Source: Candidatus Hydrogenedens sp.
GTDB lineage: Bacteria > Hydrogenedentota > Hydrogenedentia > Hydrogenedentales > Hydrogenedentaceae
Reading direction: 5' to 3'
Assembly: GCA_035378955.1 (NCBI GenBank)
Contig: DAOSUS010000050.1
Coordinates: forward strand, 1 to 20,826
DNA: 20,826 bases
A model generated the notes under the pieces. That model was given only the letters and a program-made list of their open reading frames with translations. It searched no databases and was not told where the DNA came from. Positions 1 through 7,737 of this stretch are shown here, in pieces; within the stretch, counting starts at the first letter, position 1, and every line of letters begins with the position of its first letter. The translations under genes were made by a program, and so were the position numbers.

Positions 1-1315
1 AACATATTCCATGATTGGATGATGGCTTTTCAAGCCACTGATTGACAAAGTCGGAAATATTTATTTTTATCCATCCTATTTGAAACGGTAATTCACGAAT
101 ATTGAGAGGGTCATCCGAAGTATTGATTTGGGCATTCCAGTTTGTTAATAAGGAAGGCACACCATCTATACCTTCAAACTCATCTGAGATCCCGTCTCCT
201 TCTTCCCATGTATCGTTTATTTGTTGAACTTTTACACGAATAGACCCGGTTCCAATTCTTTTTATCTCTGCTAAATATAACCAGATAAAGGCTTCTTTTA
301 AATCCTCCTTATTCCAATTTTTTGGTGTATCGAATTGAATTAAAATTTTATGCTCTTTATTTTGCTCTACCCCAAGTGTAAGATAGGGTTCTTTACCGGT
401 GTTATTTTCCGGTTTTTCTTCTATAATCGTTGTATCTCGAATGGACTGGATAGGAACAAAATCATTGTTCTTTCGAACATACGGGGCATATTCCAAACTA
501 TTCTGTATAAAATAATCCCCTACAATTTTTGCAAAATAGAACTTCATAAACGCACTTACCGCAGATGCATCATGTTCCACACCTCCATAATAATAATCTT
601 GGTAATGCTGGTATACCCAATTATGTTTCTGCTTCATTATCGAAAATTGGGTCATGGCAACGAGTGGTCCGGAAGCAAGATAACCTTGTTCCCGTGTACA
701 GCCTGCTTTTAATTGTTCCAGAGTTACTTGTTTGTTTATTTTTTGGAAACAAGATAATATTGTTTCAAAGGGCCAAAATAGTTGTAATGGGATAGGAGGT
801 GTAATTTCCTTTTCTGCAAACAGGAAAATATCCGTTGCAAATTCGGATTCTCCATGGGAAGACCCTCCTTCTTCGCGTGCCGAAGTCAAAAACGAACGAT
901 GTTTCGGTTCATCAAAATGCCAGGGAATATCAGATATATTATGCACAATCATTCCAAGAAAAAAGGCTAATTCTTTGCGTGCTTGTGCAGGAGATAACTC
1001 TGGAATTTTTTGTTGTAATACTTCCACATACGCAGTTATAAAAGGGTTCCAGTGAGAAGCCTCTGCACAATCGGGATTTATTTCTCCATATCCCCAGTCG
1101 GGAAAAGAACATCCCGCATAGAAAGCAGGATAAACCTCTTTATCTTTGAACAACTCCGCTAACTCGGGATACTGTTTTTCCCAATCCAAAATGTACTTCT
1201 GAATGGCCTCCATACCTATTTCTATATGTGCCCGAACACCAATAGCATCAACCCTGACACATACAAATAGACATAGAAGGATAAAAAGATATGTATTTCC
1301 GTTCTTCATTCGCAT
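1..1315 (-). CDS. Secreted zinc-dependent phospholipase C-like protein with DNRLRE-type module (3' end beyond window)
   Basis: An open frame of 438 codons runs from ATG at 1315 off the left edge with no stop. Residues 1-24 look like a signal peptide (charged start, hydrophobic 9-20, VDA end). Residues 25-300 resemble the zinc-dependent phospholipase C fold found at the N-terminus of animal GPI-specific phospholipase D. Matching blocks are GVRAHIEIG (26-34), AGCSFPD (67-73), SHWNPF (87-92), FLGMIVHNISDIPWHF (119-134) and a later YYYGGVEHDAS. Candidate metal ligands are H30, D73, H88, H125, D129, H133, H154, E158 and D162. From about residue 310 the sequence changes to a DNRLRE/CBM96-like pattern (ILIQFDTP, AFIWLYLAE, INDTWEEGD, INISDFVNQWL), a beta-rich module common in secreted proteins. 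A second in-frame ATG lies at 1309, and neither start has a clear Shine-Dalgarno. anmK lies 156 bases upstream on the same strand. The family is fairly sure; the substrate is unknown. Confidence 0.82.
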   Translation of the reverse strand, partial: MRMKNGNTYLFILLCLFVCVRVDAIGVRAHIEIGMEAIQKYILDWEKQYPELAELFKDKEVYPAFYAGCSFPDWGYGEINPDCAEASHWNPFITAYVEVLQQKIPELSPAQARKELAFFLGMIVHNISDIPWHFDEPKHRSFLTSAREEGGSSHGESEFATDIFLFAEKEITPPIPLQLFWPFETILSCFQKINKQVTLEQLKAGCTREQGYLASGPLVAMTQFSIMKQKHNWVYQHYQDYYYGGVEHDASAVSAFMKFYFAKIVGDYFIQNSLEYAPYVRKNNDFVPIQSIRDTTIIEEKPENNTGKEPYLTLGVEQNKEHKILIQFDTPKNWNKEDLKEAFIWLYLAEIKRIGTGSIRVKVQQINDTWEEGDGISDEFEGIDGVPSLLTNWNAQINTSDDPLNIRELPFQIGWIKINISDFVNQWLEKPSSNHGIC

Positions 1316-1326
1316 GTTTTTATTTC

Positions 1327-1350
1327 TATATAAAAATCGTTTTTTATATA
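1327..1350. repeat. Perfect AT-only inverted repeat before the phospholipase gene
   Basis: Ten-base arms (1327-1336 and 1341-1350) flank a 4-base loop, 12 bases upstream of the ATG of the minus-strand phospholipase-like gene. Transcribed, it would give a weak A-U hairpin just where a ribosome-binding site should lie. It could be an operator or AT-rich background. Confidence 0.4.
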
Positions 1351-1471
1351 AGACTATTTATCTACCTTTTTAGTTTTCTATTTGTTGAAAAAGAATAAGG
1401 ATAACCTTCATGGAAAATAATATAGAAATTGTATGAAATAATGGTAAATATAAAAAATAATTTTTAAGTAT

Positions 1472-2632
1472 TTATGGAGGGGTAATTTTTCCTAAAACAA
1501 CAGGACGGGATGCTCCTGTTACCTGAGGTATATTAGCAGGTGTTCCACAGATGGTTTCATTCCCAAGAATAGCAAAGGAAAGTGCTTCGCGTGAGGAATT
1601 CGGTATTCCATATTGGTCGCTTGTAAACACCGGAATAGGTGCTAAACTTTTTGATAGCCACTTATGTATGGTTCTATTTTTGGCACCACCGCCACCAATA
1701 ATAATATGGTCAATTGTATATTGAGGCTTAACAAATCTTTCATACGCATCAACAATGGTTCGAACCACCATAGTTGTCACCGTAGCGACAAGATCCTCAA
1801 TGGGATATTCTTTACGACTGGCTAAAGCATCTCTCAAATAATTTTCTTCTCCAAAATCTTCTCTGCTGGCTGTCTTGGGAGGGACTTTTACGAAGAATGG
1901 ATGGTCCAATAGATACTCTAAGAATTCATCAATAACCTTTCCATGTCTTGCCATGCGGCCATCACGGTCCATATTCTCCGCACCGCGTGTAAGAAGACGG
2001 ACTGTTGCATCTATTGCTATATTTCCCGGACCTGTATCAAAGGCGAAAATTTTCTGGAAATCCGGGTCTATCACCGCCATATTGGATATACCTCCAATAT
2101 TTATACAAAGGATAGTACGGTTAGACCTACGGAAAAGTATCCAGTCTGCATAAGGCATTAAAGGAGCACCCTGACCACCTGCGGCCATGTCACGGGCTCT
2201 AAAATCTGAAACTACAGGTAAACCTGTCCGTTCTGCAATTACCGCAGGTTCTCCAATCTGAAGGATACCAATTTTTGAAAAAGTTGGAGGGGCAAGATGG
2301 GCAATGGTATGTCCATGAGAAGAAATGAAATCTACTTCAATGTTTTGTTCTTTGGCTATCTTTATCATCTCCAGCGCCGCCTGTGCTAATAACTCTCCCA
2401 ATTGAAAATTCAACTGACAGATTTCACGGTCTGTTTTATGTTCCGACAATAAAGCCAGACGGAAATCTTCATCGTAAGGAAATGTATTTGAAGCAAGTAA
2501 TCTCATTGCCATTTCTGGACCTGTACCTTTAAGACGGACTAAAACAGCATCAATACCATCACAAGAGGTACCCGAAGAAAGTCCTATTATATAACGCGGT
2601 ATTTTTTGTTGAAGTGCTTGCAAATCAAACAT
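1472..2632 (-). CDS. anmK: Anhydro-N-acetylmuramic acid kinase AnmK
   Basis: AnmK phosphorylates and hydrates 1,6-anhydro-MurNAc to MurNAc-6-phosphate in the cytoplasm, a step in peptidoglycan recycling. The 386-residue length is typical. The N-terminal ASKHA phosphate loop reads GLSSGTSCDGIDA (about residues 17-29). Next come SSHGHTIAHLAPP, the substrate-site block LQIGEPAVIAERTG followed by VVSDFRARDMAAGGQGAPL, then NIGGISNM, FDTGPGN, DRDG and the late nucleotide-binding IIIGGGGAKN. No signal peptide is present. A strong promoter (TTGACA-N17-TATAAT, minus strand 2716-2688) lies about 60 bases upstream. No good Shine-Dalgarno is seen before the ATG. No other recycling gene (amgK, nagZ, murQ) is visible nearby. 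Identity is secure. Confidence 0.97.
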   Translation of the reverse strand: MFDLQALQQKIPRYIIGLSSGTSCDGIDAVLVRLKGTGPEMAMRLLASNTFPYDEDFRLALLSEHKTDREICQLNFQLGELLAQAALEMIKIAKEQNIEVDFISSHGHTIAHLAPPTFSKIGILQIGEPAVIAERTGLPVVSDFRARDMAAGGQGAPLMPYADWILFRRSNRTILCINIGGISNMAVIDPDFQKIFAFDTGPGNIAIDATVRLLTRGAENMDRDGRMARHGKVIDEFLEYLLDHPFFVKVPPKTASREDFGEENYLRDALASRKEYPIEDLVATVTTMVVRTIVDAYERFVKPQYTIDHIIIGGGGAKNRTIHKWLSKSLAPIPVFTSDQYGIPNSSREALSFAILGNETICGTPANIPQVTGASRPVVLGKITPP

Positions 2633-2687
2633 AAATTACTTTACCTTATGTATAAATTCAATTCATTTATATATTCTTTACATACTT

Positions 2688-2716
2688 ATTATATAATTTA
2701 TTGACACCATTGTCAA
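2688..2716 (-). promoter_or_regulatory. Consensus sigma70 promoter for anmK
   Basis: On the minus strand TTGACA (2716-2711), a 17-base spacer and TATAAT (2693-2688) match both consensus boxes exactly at ideal spacing. The expected start is near 2680, giving an untranslated leader of about 48 bases. Confidence 0.8.
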
Positions 2717-2729
2717 TAATAAATATTCT
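2701..2729 (+). promoter_or_regulatory. Sigma70-like promoter for the DprA-like gene, overlapping the anmK promoter
   Basis: On the plus strand TTGACA (2701-2706), 17 bases, then TATTCT (2724-2729). The -35 box lies in the spacer of the divergent anmK promoter, and the two TTGACA boxes form the palindrome TTGACACCATTGTCAA (2701-2716). Confidence 0.65.
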
Positions 2730-2776
2730 TTAAAAACATTTTTTTATAAATAATATAATATTTATAATTCTCTTTT

Positions 2777-3748
2777 ATGATATATAGTTCCTTTTCGTCA
2801 AAAAAGAACACATCACTTATAACTTCTGCCTGTTTATCTATTTTAAAGAAAACAAAGCAGTCCTGGAAAACGGTTCACTTATTGCTTTCCCTGGATGAGG
2901 AAAAAATCCTTGATATTTTTAATAATCGAAAAGATATTAAGCCATTCGATTTCAAAAGCATTTCTATTTCAGATATTGTTTTTCAAAAAATATCAATTAT
3001 TAGCCAGAAAGATATTGAAGAAGCAGAACAATTATTGATGAAAGTGCAAAAAGAAGGCTGGAATATCGCTTTCTTTAACTCGGAATATTATCCCAAGCAA
3101 TGGCTATATTTAAGGGGGCAATTGCCTCCATTAATATTTTTTAAGGGGATGCTGGATTGTGATAACAATAACCCAGGTGTGGCTATAGTAGGGACAACAC
3201 AACCTACAAAAAAATGCATAGAGAAAGTCGAAGAATTAGTCAAGTTCATTATCCGTGCAGGTGCTTATCCTATTTCCGGAGGTGCTATGGGAGTTGACCG
3301 AACGGGACATGACACATCCATTCACATAGGAGGTTCGACACAGGTAATTATTCCCTGTGGTGTTTTTCATTACCCTATCCCCTATCATTGGGAAAGAGCG
3401 ATTAAATGCAACAAAATGCAAGTTATTAGCCCATGGTTGCCTTCTGCAAAATGGGAAAGTCAACAAGCCGTCCGAAGAAATTTATTTATTGCATCCCTTG
3501 CTAAAGTTGGTTGCTTATTTCAACCAGCACATAAAGGTGGAAGTTTTCGTGTCGCTCAGGAAATATTGTCACGCCATTTGCCTGTGTTTGTGTATGAACC
3601 TTTATATCATGCAAAAATACTAAAACATCTCCCGCAGGTTTTACCCCTTGTAAACGATGAAGGGAAATTAAATTACACCCTGCTGGAACAAGCCCTAAAA
3701 AAGGTTAAAGACATCCAAGAAGAACCCGATAAAAATTTATTTAATTAG
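2777..3748 (+). CDS. dprA: DprA/Smf-like protein, divergent
   Basis: DprA proteins bind single-stranded DNA and load RecA in natural transformation; some relatives serve other roles. This 323-residue protein follows the family order: an N-terminal helical part, then YPKQWLYLRGQLPPLIFFKG (about 107-126), the Rossmann core with VAIVGTTQPT (135-144), SGGAMGVDRTGHD (167-179), GGSTQVIIPCGV, RRNLFIASLA (close to the usual RNRLIAGLS), and AHKGGSFRVAQEILSRHLPVFV. Departures are VGTT for the usual VGTR, loss of the VPG near the end of the core, and no recognisable C-terminal winged helix after it. The ATG has no clear Shine-Dalgarno, so the exact start is uncertain. It has its own promoter at 2701-2729 and ends in a terminator shared with adk. 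Family membership is fairly certain; a canonical transformation role is not. Confidence 0.82.
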   Translation: MIYSSFSSKKNTSLITSACLSILKKTKQSWKTVHLLLSLDEEKILDIFNNRKDIKPFDFKSISISDIVFQKISIISQKDIEEAEQLLMKVQKEGWNIAFFNSEYYPKQWLYLRGQLPPLIFFKGMLDCDNNNPGVAIVGTTQPTKKCIEKVEELVKFIIRAGAYPISGGAMGVDRTGHDTSIHIGGSTQVIIPCGVFHYPIPYHWERAIKCNKMQVISPWLPSAKWESQQAVRRNLFIASLAKVGCLFQPAHKGGSFRVAQEILSRHLPVFVYEPLYHAKILKHLPQVLPLVNDEGKLNYTLLEQALKKVKDIQEEPDKNLFN

Positions 3749-3798
3749 TCGAACGGGTCAGGAACTGGTCAGGTGAGTTTAGACCTGTTCGACTTTAT
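3747..3798. terminator. Bidirectional terminator between the DprA-like gene and adk
   Basis: Arms 3747-3759 and 3782-3794 form a 13-bp stem with one G-U wobble and a 22-base loop. The stem starts within the DprA-like gene's stop codon. A short T-rich run (3794-3800) follows on the plus strand, and AT-rich sequence follows on the minus strand. Its place between convergent genes fits use in both directions. The 5' arm is partly duplicated inside the loop (see findings). Confidence 0.7.
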
Positions 3799-3804
3799 TT
3801 AAAG

Positions 3805-4551
3805 TTAAATTCCCAATCTCTGTTTTAATAGTTGTTCTGTCTTCTTGAATACTTCATCAGGAGTGCCGTCGGCAGTGATAGTTAGGAGTAGTCCTTCTTT
3901 CTCATAATAATCTGCTAACGGGGCTGTGCTTTCTTCGTAGGTCTTCAATCGCACGCGTATGGCTTCGGGCTGGTCATCTTCCCGCTGGAATAATTCACCG
4001 CCACATTTATCACAAACACCTTCTACTTTGGGCGGGTTAAAAATAATATGAGCAGTGCCTTTACATTGTTTGCAGATTCTACGGCCACTCAAACGTTTTA
4101 CAACTTCTTCTGTGTCCAATACATAATTCAGCACAACATCTAATTTAATATTTAATTCTGTTAATAGTTGTTTTAATGCCTCTGCTTGATGTACTGTTCG
4201 CGGAAAGCCATCCAGTAAAAATCCATATCCGCTACTTAAACAATTTCTTCGTTCCCGAACAAGGTTAATAACCGTGTCATCGGACACAAGTTTTCCTGCT
4301 TTCATCGCAACCATTGCTTCTCGCATAGCAGGACTTAACGATTCTTCGGGCGTATTTTTTGCTGCACGGAATACATCCCCTGTGGATAATTGGACTGCTC
4401 CGTATTTTTTGCTAAGATACTCTGCTTGCGTTCCTTTACCAATTCCCGGAGCCCCTAAAAGAACTATGTGCAACGGGCGAGCAGGTTTGGGAAGTTCACT
4501 TTTACATTCTGTTCCGTAAAGCCATGCATTTATGACACCTTCATTCGCCAT
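3805..4551 (-). CDS. adk: Adenylate kinase with zinc-type LID and N-terminal extension
   Basis: Adenylate kinase interconverts ATP plus AMP and two ADP in the cytoplasm. The P-loop is GAPGIGKGT (33-41), with Ile where Ser is usual. It is followed by LSTGDVFRAA (AMP site), DGFPRTVHQAEAL (114-126) and a LID running from GRRIC. Four LID cysteines, C160, C163, C180 and C183 (CX2C-X16-CX2C), indicate a zinc-binding LID. At 248 residues it exceeds the usual 210-220 because about 25 residues precede the P-loop strand. An AGGAGGG Shine-Dalgarno sits at good spacing before the ATG at 4551, so the extension is probably translated. An extended -10 promoter lies at 4611-4619. The gene stands alone here, away from the secY or ribosomal-protein genes that often adjoin adk. 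Confidence 0.97.
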   Translation of the reverse strand: MANEGVINAWLYGTECKSELPKPARPLHIVLLGAPGIGKGTQAEYLSKKYGAVQLSTGDVFRAAKNTPEESLSPAMREAMVAMKAGKLVSDDTVINLVRERRNCLSSGYGFLLDGFPRTVHQAEALKQLLTELNIKLDVVLNYVLDTEEVVKRLSGRRICKQCKGTAHIIFNPPKVEGVCDKCGGELFQREDDQPEAIRVRLKTYEESTAPLADYYEKEGLLLTITADGTPDEVFKKTEQLLKQRLGI

Positions 4552-4610
4552 AAGGATACCCTCCTGATTATTTAAGGTTTAATCTTTTACAAATTAATGG
4601 AATAGGTATT

Positions 4611-4619
4611 AGTATAGCA
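4611..4619 (-). promoter_or_regulatory. Extended -10 promoter element for adk
   Basis: On the minus strand TGC-TATACT (4619-4611) follows a T-run; TG one base before the hexamer is the extended -10 form. The -35 region is weak (ATGAAA). It lies about 60 bases before the adk ATG. Confidence 0.55.
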
Positions 4620-4655
4620 AAAAAGAAACCTTCTTTCATTTTTAAAGTCTTTTAC

Positions 4656-4684
4656 TTGAAAGTTAAAATGTAATCACCTATACT
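4656..4684 (+). promoter_or_regulatory. Sigma70-like promoter for the GH2 gene
   Basis: TTGAAA (4656-4661), a 17-base spacer and TATACT (4679-4684). The expected start is near 4691, 34 bases before the ATG, with an AAGGAG Shine-Dalgarno between. Confidence 0.7.
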
Positions 4685-4724
4685 CATAATAGGGGTAAAC
4701 AAAATAATTATAAGGAGCGAAAAG

Positions 4725-7391
4725 ATGAAAAAGATAAGAAAATTATTAGGAAGCCTGTTGATTGGTATAATTTTTATTTCATGGTATAGTTTTGCAGATA
4801 TACTCCCTCTGAAACAGAACTGGCTGGTACAGACTTCCCGTGGTTTGAATGTTGAAGGAAATGTTTTATCCACTTCCGATTGTGTTACAGATAATTGGTA
4901 CAAAACAGAAGTGCCCAATACGGTTCTTGCAGTGCTTGAAGATAATGGCGTTTACCCTAATTTATATTATGGAACAAATTTGAAGAAAGTACCGGGCTAT
5001 CAAGATGACCTGTGGTTAATTATGCCGAAGGACAGTCCCTTCCGTGACCCTTGGTGGTATCGAACTGAATTTGTTGTTCCTGCGGATTGGAACGGTATGG
5101 AATGCACACTTCATTTTGAAGGTATTAATTATGAGGCAGAAATCTGGATGAATGGTCATAAGATAGCCGACCGTTCTGAAGTGCGAGGCATGTTTCGCAG
5201 GTTTGAATTTCCTATCTCGCAAAATCTGAAATATGGTGAAAAAAATACATTAGCAGTAAAAATTTATCCGCCGGGTCTTTTACCAGATAAGGATTACGAT
5301 ACAAAACAGATAGAAGCAACTACGGGTTGGGATGACCATAATCCACAACCACCCGATTTGAATATGGGGATATGGCAACCTGTGTATATAAAAACACAGG
5401 GAATAGTCGCATTACGGCATCCGTATGTTGAGACACAACTGTCCCTTCCTTCAATGGATTTTGCGGATTTAACGGTATCTGCCTGGATAACTAACATGAA
5501 GGAACAGGAAATAGAAGTTACGGTAAAAGGGACCATTGAAGATCGTGTTTTTGAACAGAATGTCAAATTAAGTCCAAAAGAAAAACGAGAAATTATTTTC
5601 AAACCAGAGGAATATCCTGCCCTACATGTTCTATCTCCTCGTATTTGGTGGCCTGCACCGTTAGGAGAACAGAATTTGTATACTCTCTCTATGGAAGTAA
5701 TAGTTCAGGGAAAAGTATCAGATACCGCACAAACGCGATTCGGTATTCGGGATGTCCGCACAGAACTTAATGAAGAAGATTGGCGTGTTTATTATATCAA
5801 TGGTGAAAAAATACTCATTCGAGGCGGGGCATGGATGACTTCTGATATGCTTCTGCGTCTTACTCGAAACCGATACGAAGCCCTAATTCGTTATGCGAAA
5901 GAAGCCGGACTGAACATGCTCCGTTCAGAAGGATTTTCCATTCGCGAGACGGATATGTTTTACGACCTCTGTGATGAATACGGGGTTATGGTTACACAAC
6001 AGATTTTCGGCAGAACGATATTAGAGGAAGACTTAGCCATTCAGTGTATTGAGGATATGATGCTTCGTATCCGAAATCATCCAAGTTTGGTGCATTTCTT
6101 AGGACATGATGAAACATTTCCTTCCGAAAAGTTAGATAAAGCATATAAAGATTTGATTGCTAAACACCGTGTCCGCCGCACCTATCAGCCCCATTCAGGG
6201 ACATTTGTAACAACGACGCGTCGTTCTACCGGTGGCACACGCACAGGAACGCGGGAACTATGGACATACGCAGGACCTTCTCATTATTACCTGAGAACCC
6301 ACGATGGGGCATGGGGATTTGCTCAATCCGGAGGTATCGGCGGGATTATTGCAAGTCCTACCAGTTTAAGGCAGATGCTTCCAGAAGACCAACTCTGGCC
6401 TGCATTAGACACAGAAGCATGGTCATTTCATACCGTTACTCAAGGTGGAAGTTATTTCTACGCTTTGCGGGACGCAATGAATGATTGTTATGGTCCAGCC
6501 AAAGATTTTAATGATTTTTCGAGGAAAACAGAAGCCATGAACTTTAACAGTGCAAGAGGAATGTTTGAAGCATACGCACGAAATAAATATAAAGCCACAG
6601 GGATTACAACATGGAAATATGATACCGCCTGGCCTGCAGCTTTAAGTTGGCAATATGTTGACTGGTATCTCCGCCCGACATCAGCATATTATGGTGCCAA
6701 GAAAGCATGCGAACCTATTCATGTCTTATATGCTTACGATGATGAATGTATATGGGTCGTGAATAGTTATAGAAAAGATATAACAAATTTGCGGGTATCC
6801 GCAGAGGCGTTTAATCTTAATGGAGAAACCTTCTGGTCACAGACAAAGGAAAATATTGCAGTAGATAGGGACGGAAAGATAAAGATTTTTGAAGTAAATA
6901 TCCCAGAAAATCAGCGAAAACCCATGTTTTTCCTTCGTCTCCAACTATTTGGCGAAAACAATCAACTTATTTCCACAAATACCTATTGGCTCTCAGCAAC
7001 GCCGGATATACCCGGGGATAGTGGACATAATCTTAAAGGAATTTTTTACACCCGACCCAAATCAAAAGCGGACTTTACCATGTTAAATGAATTAGAGAAG
7101 ACAAAAATACATGTTGAAGGGAAAGAAACTTCAAAAACAGAAAAAGAGCGGATATTTGATATGCAAATAAAGAATATCGGTAGTAGTATTGCATTTATGC
7201 TCATCCCTGAACTGTATGCCCCCGACAAGCCCGGTTTCGAATTACCACGGGTTTATTGGTCAGACGGAGGGATTATCTTACGACCATCCGAAGAAATTAC
7301 TATACAGGCAAAGGTGCCAGAGGATACTCTACCGAAAAACACAACACCCTTGTTTAGTGTCCGTGGTTGGAATGTCCAACAAATGCAATGA
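4725..7391 (+). CDS. Secreted glycoside hydrolase family 2 protein, exo-beta-D-glucosaminidase (CsxA)-like
   Basis: This is an 888-residue exported GH2 enzyme. Residues 1-24 form a signal peptide ending SFA. A sugar-binding jelly roll (about 40-200) has DPWWYRTEF and FEGINYEAEIWMNG. The DDHNPQPPDLNMGIW block (203-217) and the late ARNKYKATGITTW plus YYGAKKACEPIHVLY blocks resemble exo-beta-glucosaminidases rather than classical beta-galactosidases or mannosidases. An Ig-like region (about 225-335) and a TIM barrel (about 340-660) follow, then a C-terminal beta region. The candidate acid/base is E463 in GHDE; the candidate nucleophile is E564 in LDTEAWSF. By family it would remove non-reducing glucosamine or a related beta-linked sugar outside the cytoplasm; the substrate is inferred. 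An AAGGAG ribosome-binding site precedes the ATG. The gene is monocistronic, with no transporter or regulator beside it. Confidence 0.85.
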   Translation: MKKIRKLLGSLLIGIIFISWYSFADILPLKQNWLVQTSRGLNVEGNVLSTSDCVTDNWYKTEVPNTVLAVLEDNGVYPNLYYGTNLKKVPGYQDDLWLIMPKDSPFRDPWWYRTEFVVPADWNGMECTLHFEGINYEAEIWMNGHKIADRSEVRGMFRRFEFPISQNLKYGEKNTLAVKIYPPGLLPDKDYDTKQIEATTGWDDHNPQPPDLNMGIWQPVYIKTQGIVALRHPYVETQLSLPSMDFADLTVSAWITNMKEQEIEVTVKGTIEDRVFEQNVKLSPKEKREIIFKPEEYPALHVLSPRIWWPAPLGEQNLYTLSMEVIVQGKVSDTAQTRFGIRDVRTELNEEDWRVYYINGEKILIRGGAWMTSDMLLRLTRNRYEALIRYAKEAGLNMLRSEGFSIRETDMFYDLCDEYGVMVTQQIFGRTILEEDLAIQCIEDMMLRIRNHPSLVHFLGHDETFPSEKLDKAYKDLIAKHRVRRTYQPHSGTFVTTTRRSTGGTRTGTRELWTYAGPSHYYLRTHDGAWGFAQSGGIGGIIASPTSLRQMLPEDQLWPALDTEAWSFHTVTQGGSYFYALRDAMNDCYGPAKDFNDFSRKTEAMNFNSARGMFEAYARNKYKATGITTWKYDTAWPAALSWQYVDWYLRPTSAYYGAKKACEPIHVLYAYDDECIWVVNSYRKDITNLRVSAEAFNLNGETFWSQTKENIAVDRDGKIKIFEVNIPENQRKPMFFLRLQLFGENNQLISTNTYWLSATPDIPGDSGHNLKGIFYTRPKSKADFTMLNELEKTKIHVEGKETSKTEKERIFDMQIKNIGSSIAFMLIPELYAPDKPGFELPRVYWSDGGIILRPSEEITIQAKVPEDTLPKNTTPLFSVRGWNVQQMQ

Positions 7392-7737
7392 AAAAACAAA
7401 AAAGCCTGATGACCTCATGACAGATGTAGATAAATTATCCTCTATATTAGGTATTACAATCTTATCTGTATTGCATATATGTAGAGATAACAAATTATAT
7501 TGAACGCTTGACTTATCCTTATAATTAGGAAGAATTACCCTTGTATTTAAATGTAATTACGAATTATCTTACACAACTCTATTCTATTTGTCTCGTATCT
7601 CTTATTTGTCCCATCGGTCTCATGTATTTTATAGGACGCTGATAATATCTTTTGTGAGACTTTATTACACAAAATTAATTACATATTTAGTAAAGTATTT
7701 TTCCTTCTTGCCGATAAATATATTGAATAATGAATAT

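Noticed and set aside
350..1055. Overlapping plus-strand open frames (120, 76, 107 and 68 codons)
   Set aside because: They lie opposite the phospholipase-like gene, whose minus-strand frame is open throughout and has recognisable motifs.
7508..7525. TTGACT with TATAAT as a small-RNA promoter
   Set aside because: Only six bases separate the two hexamers, so they cannot act as a -35/-10 pair.
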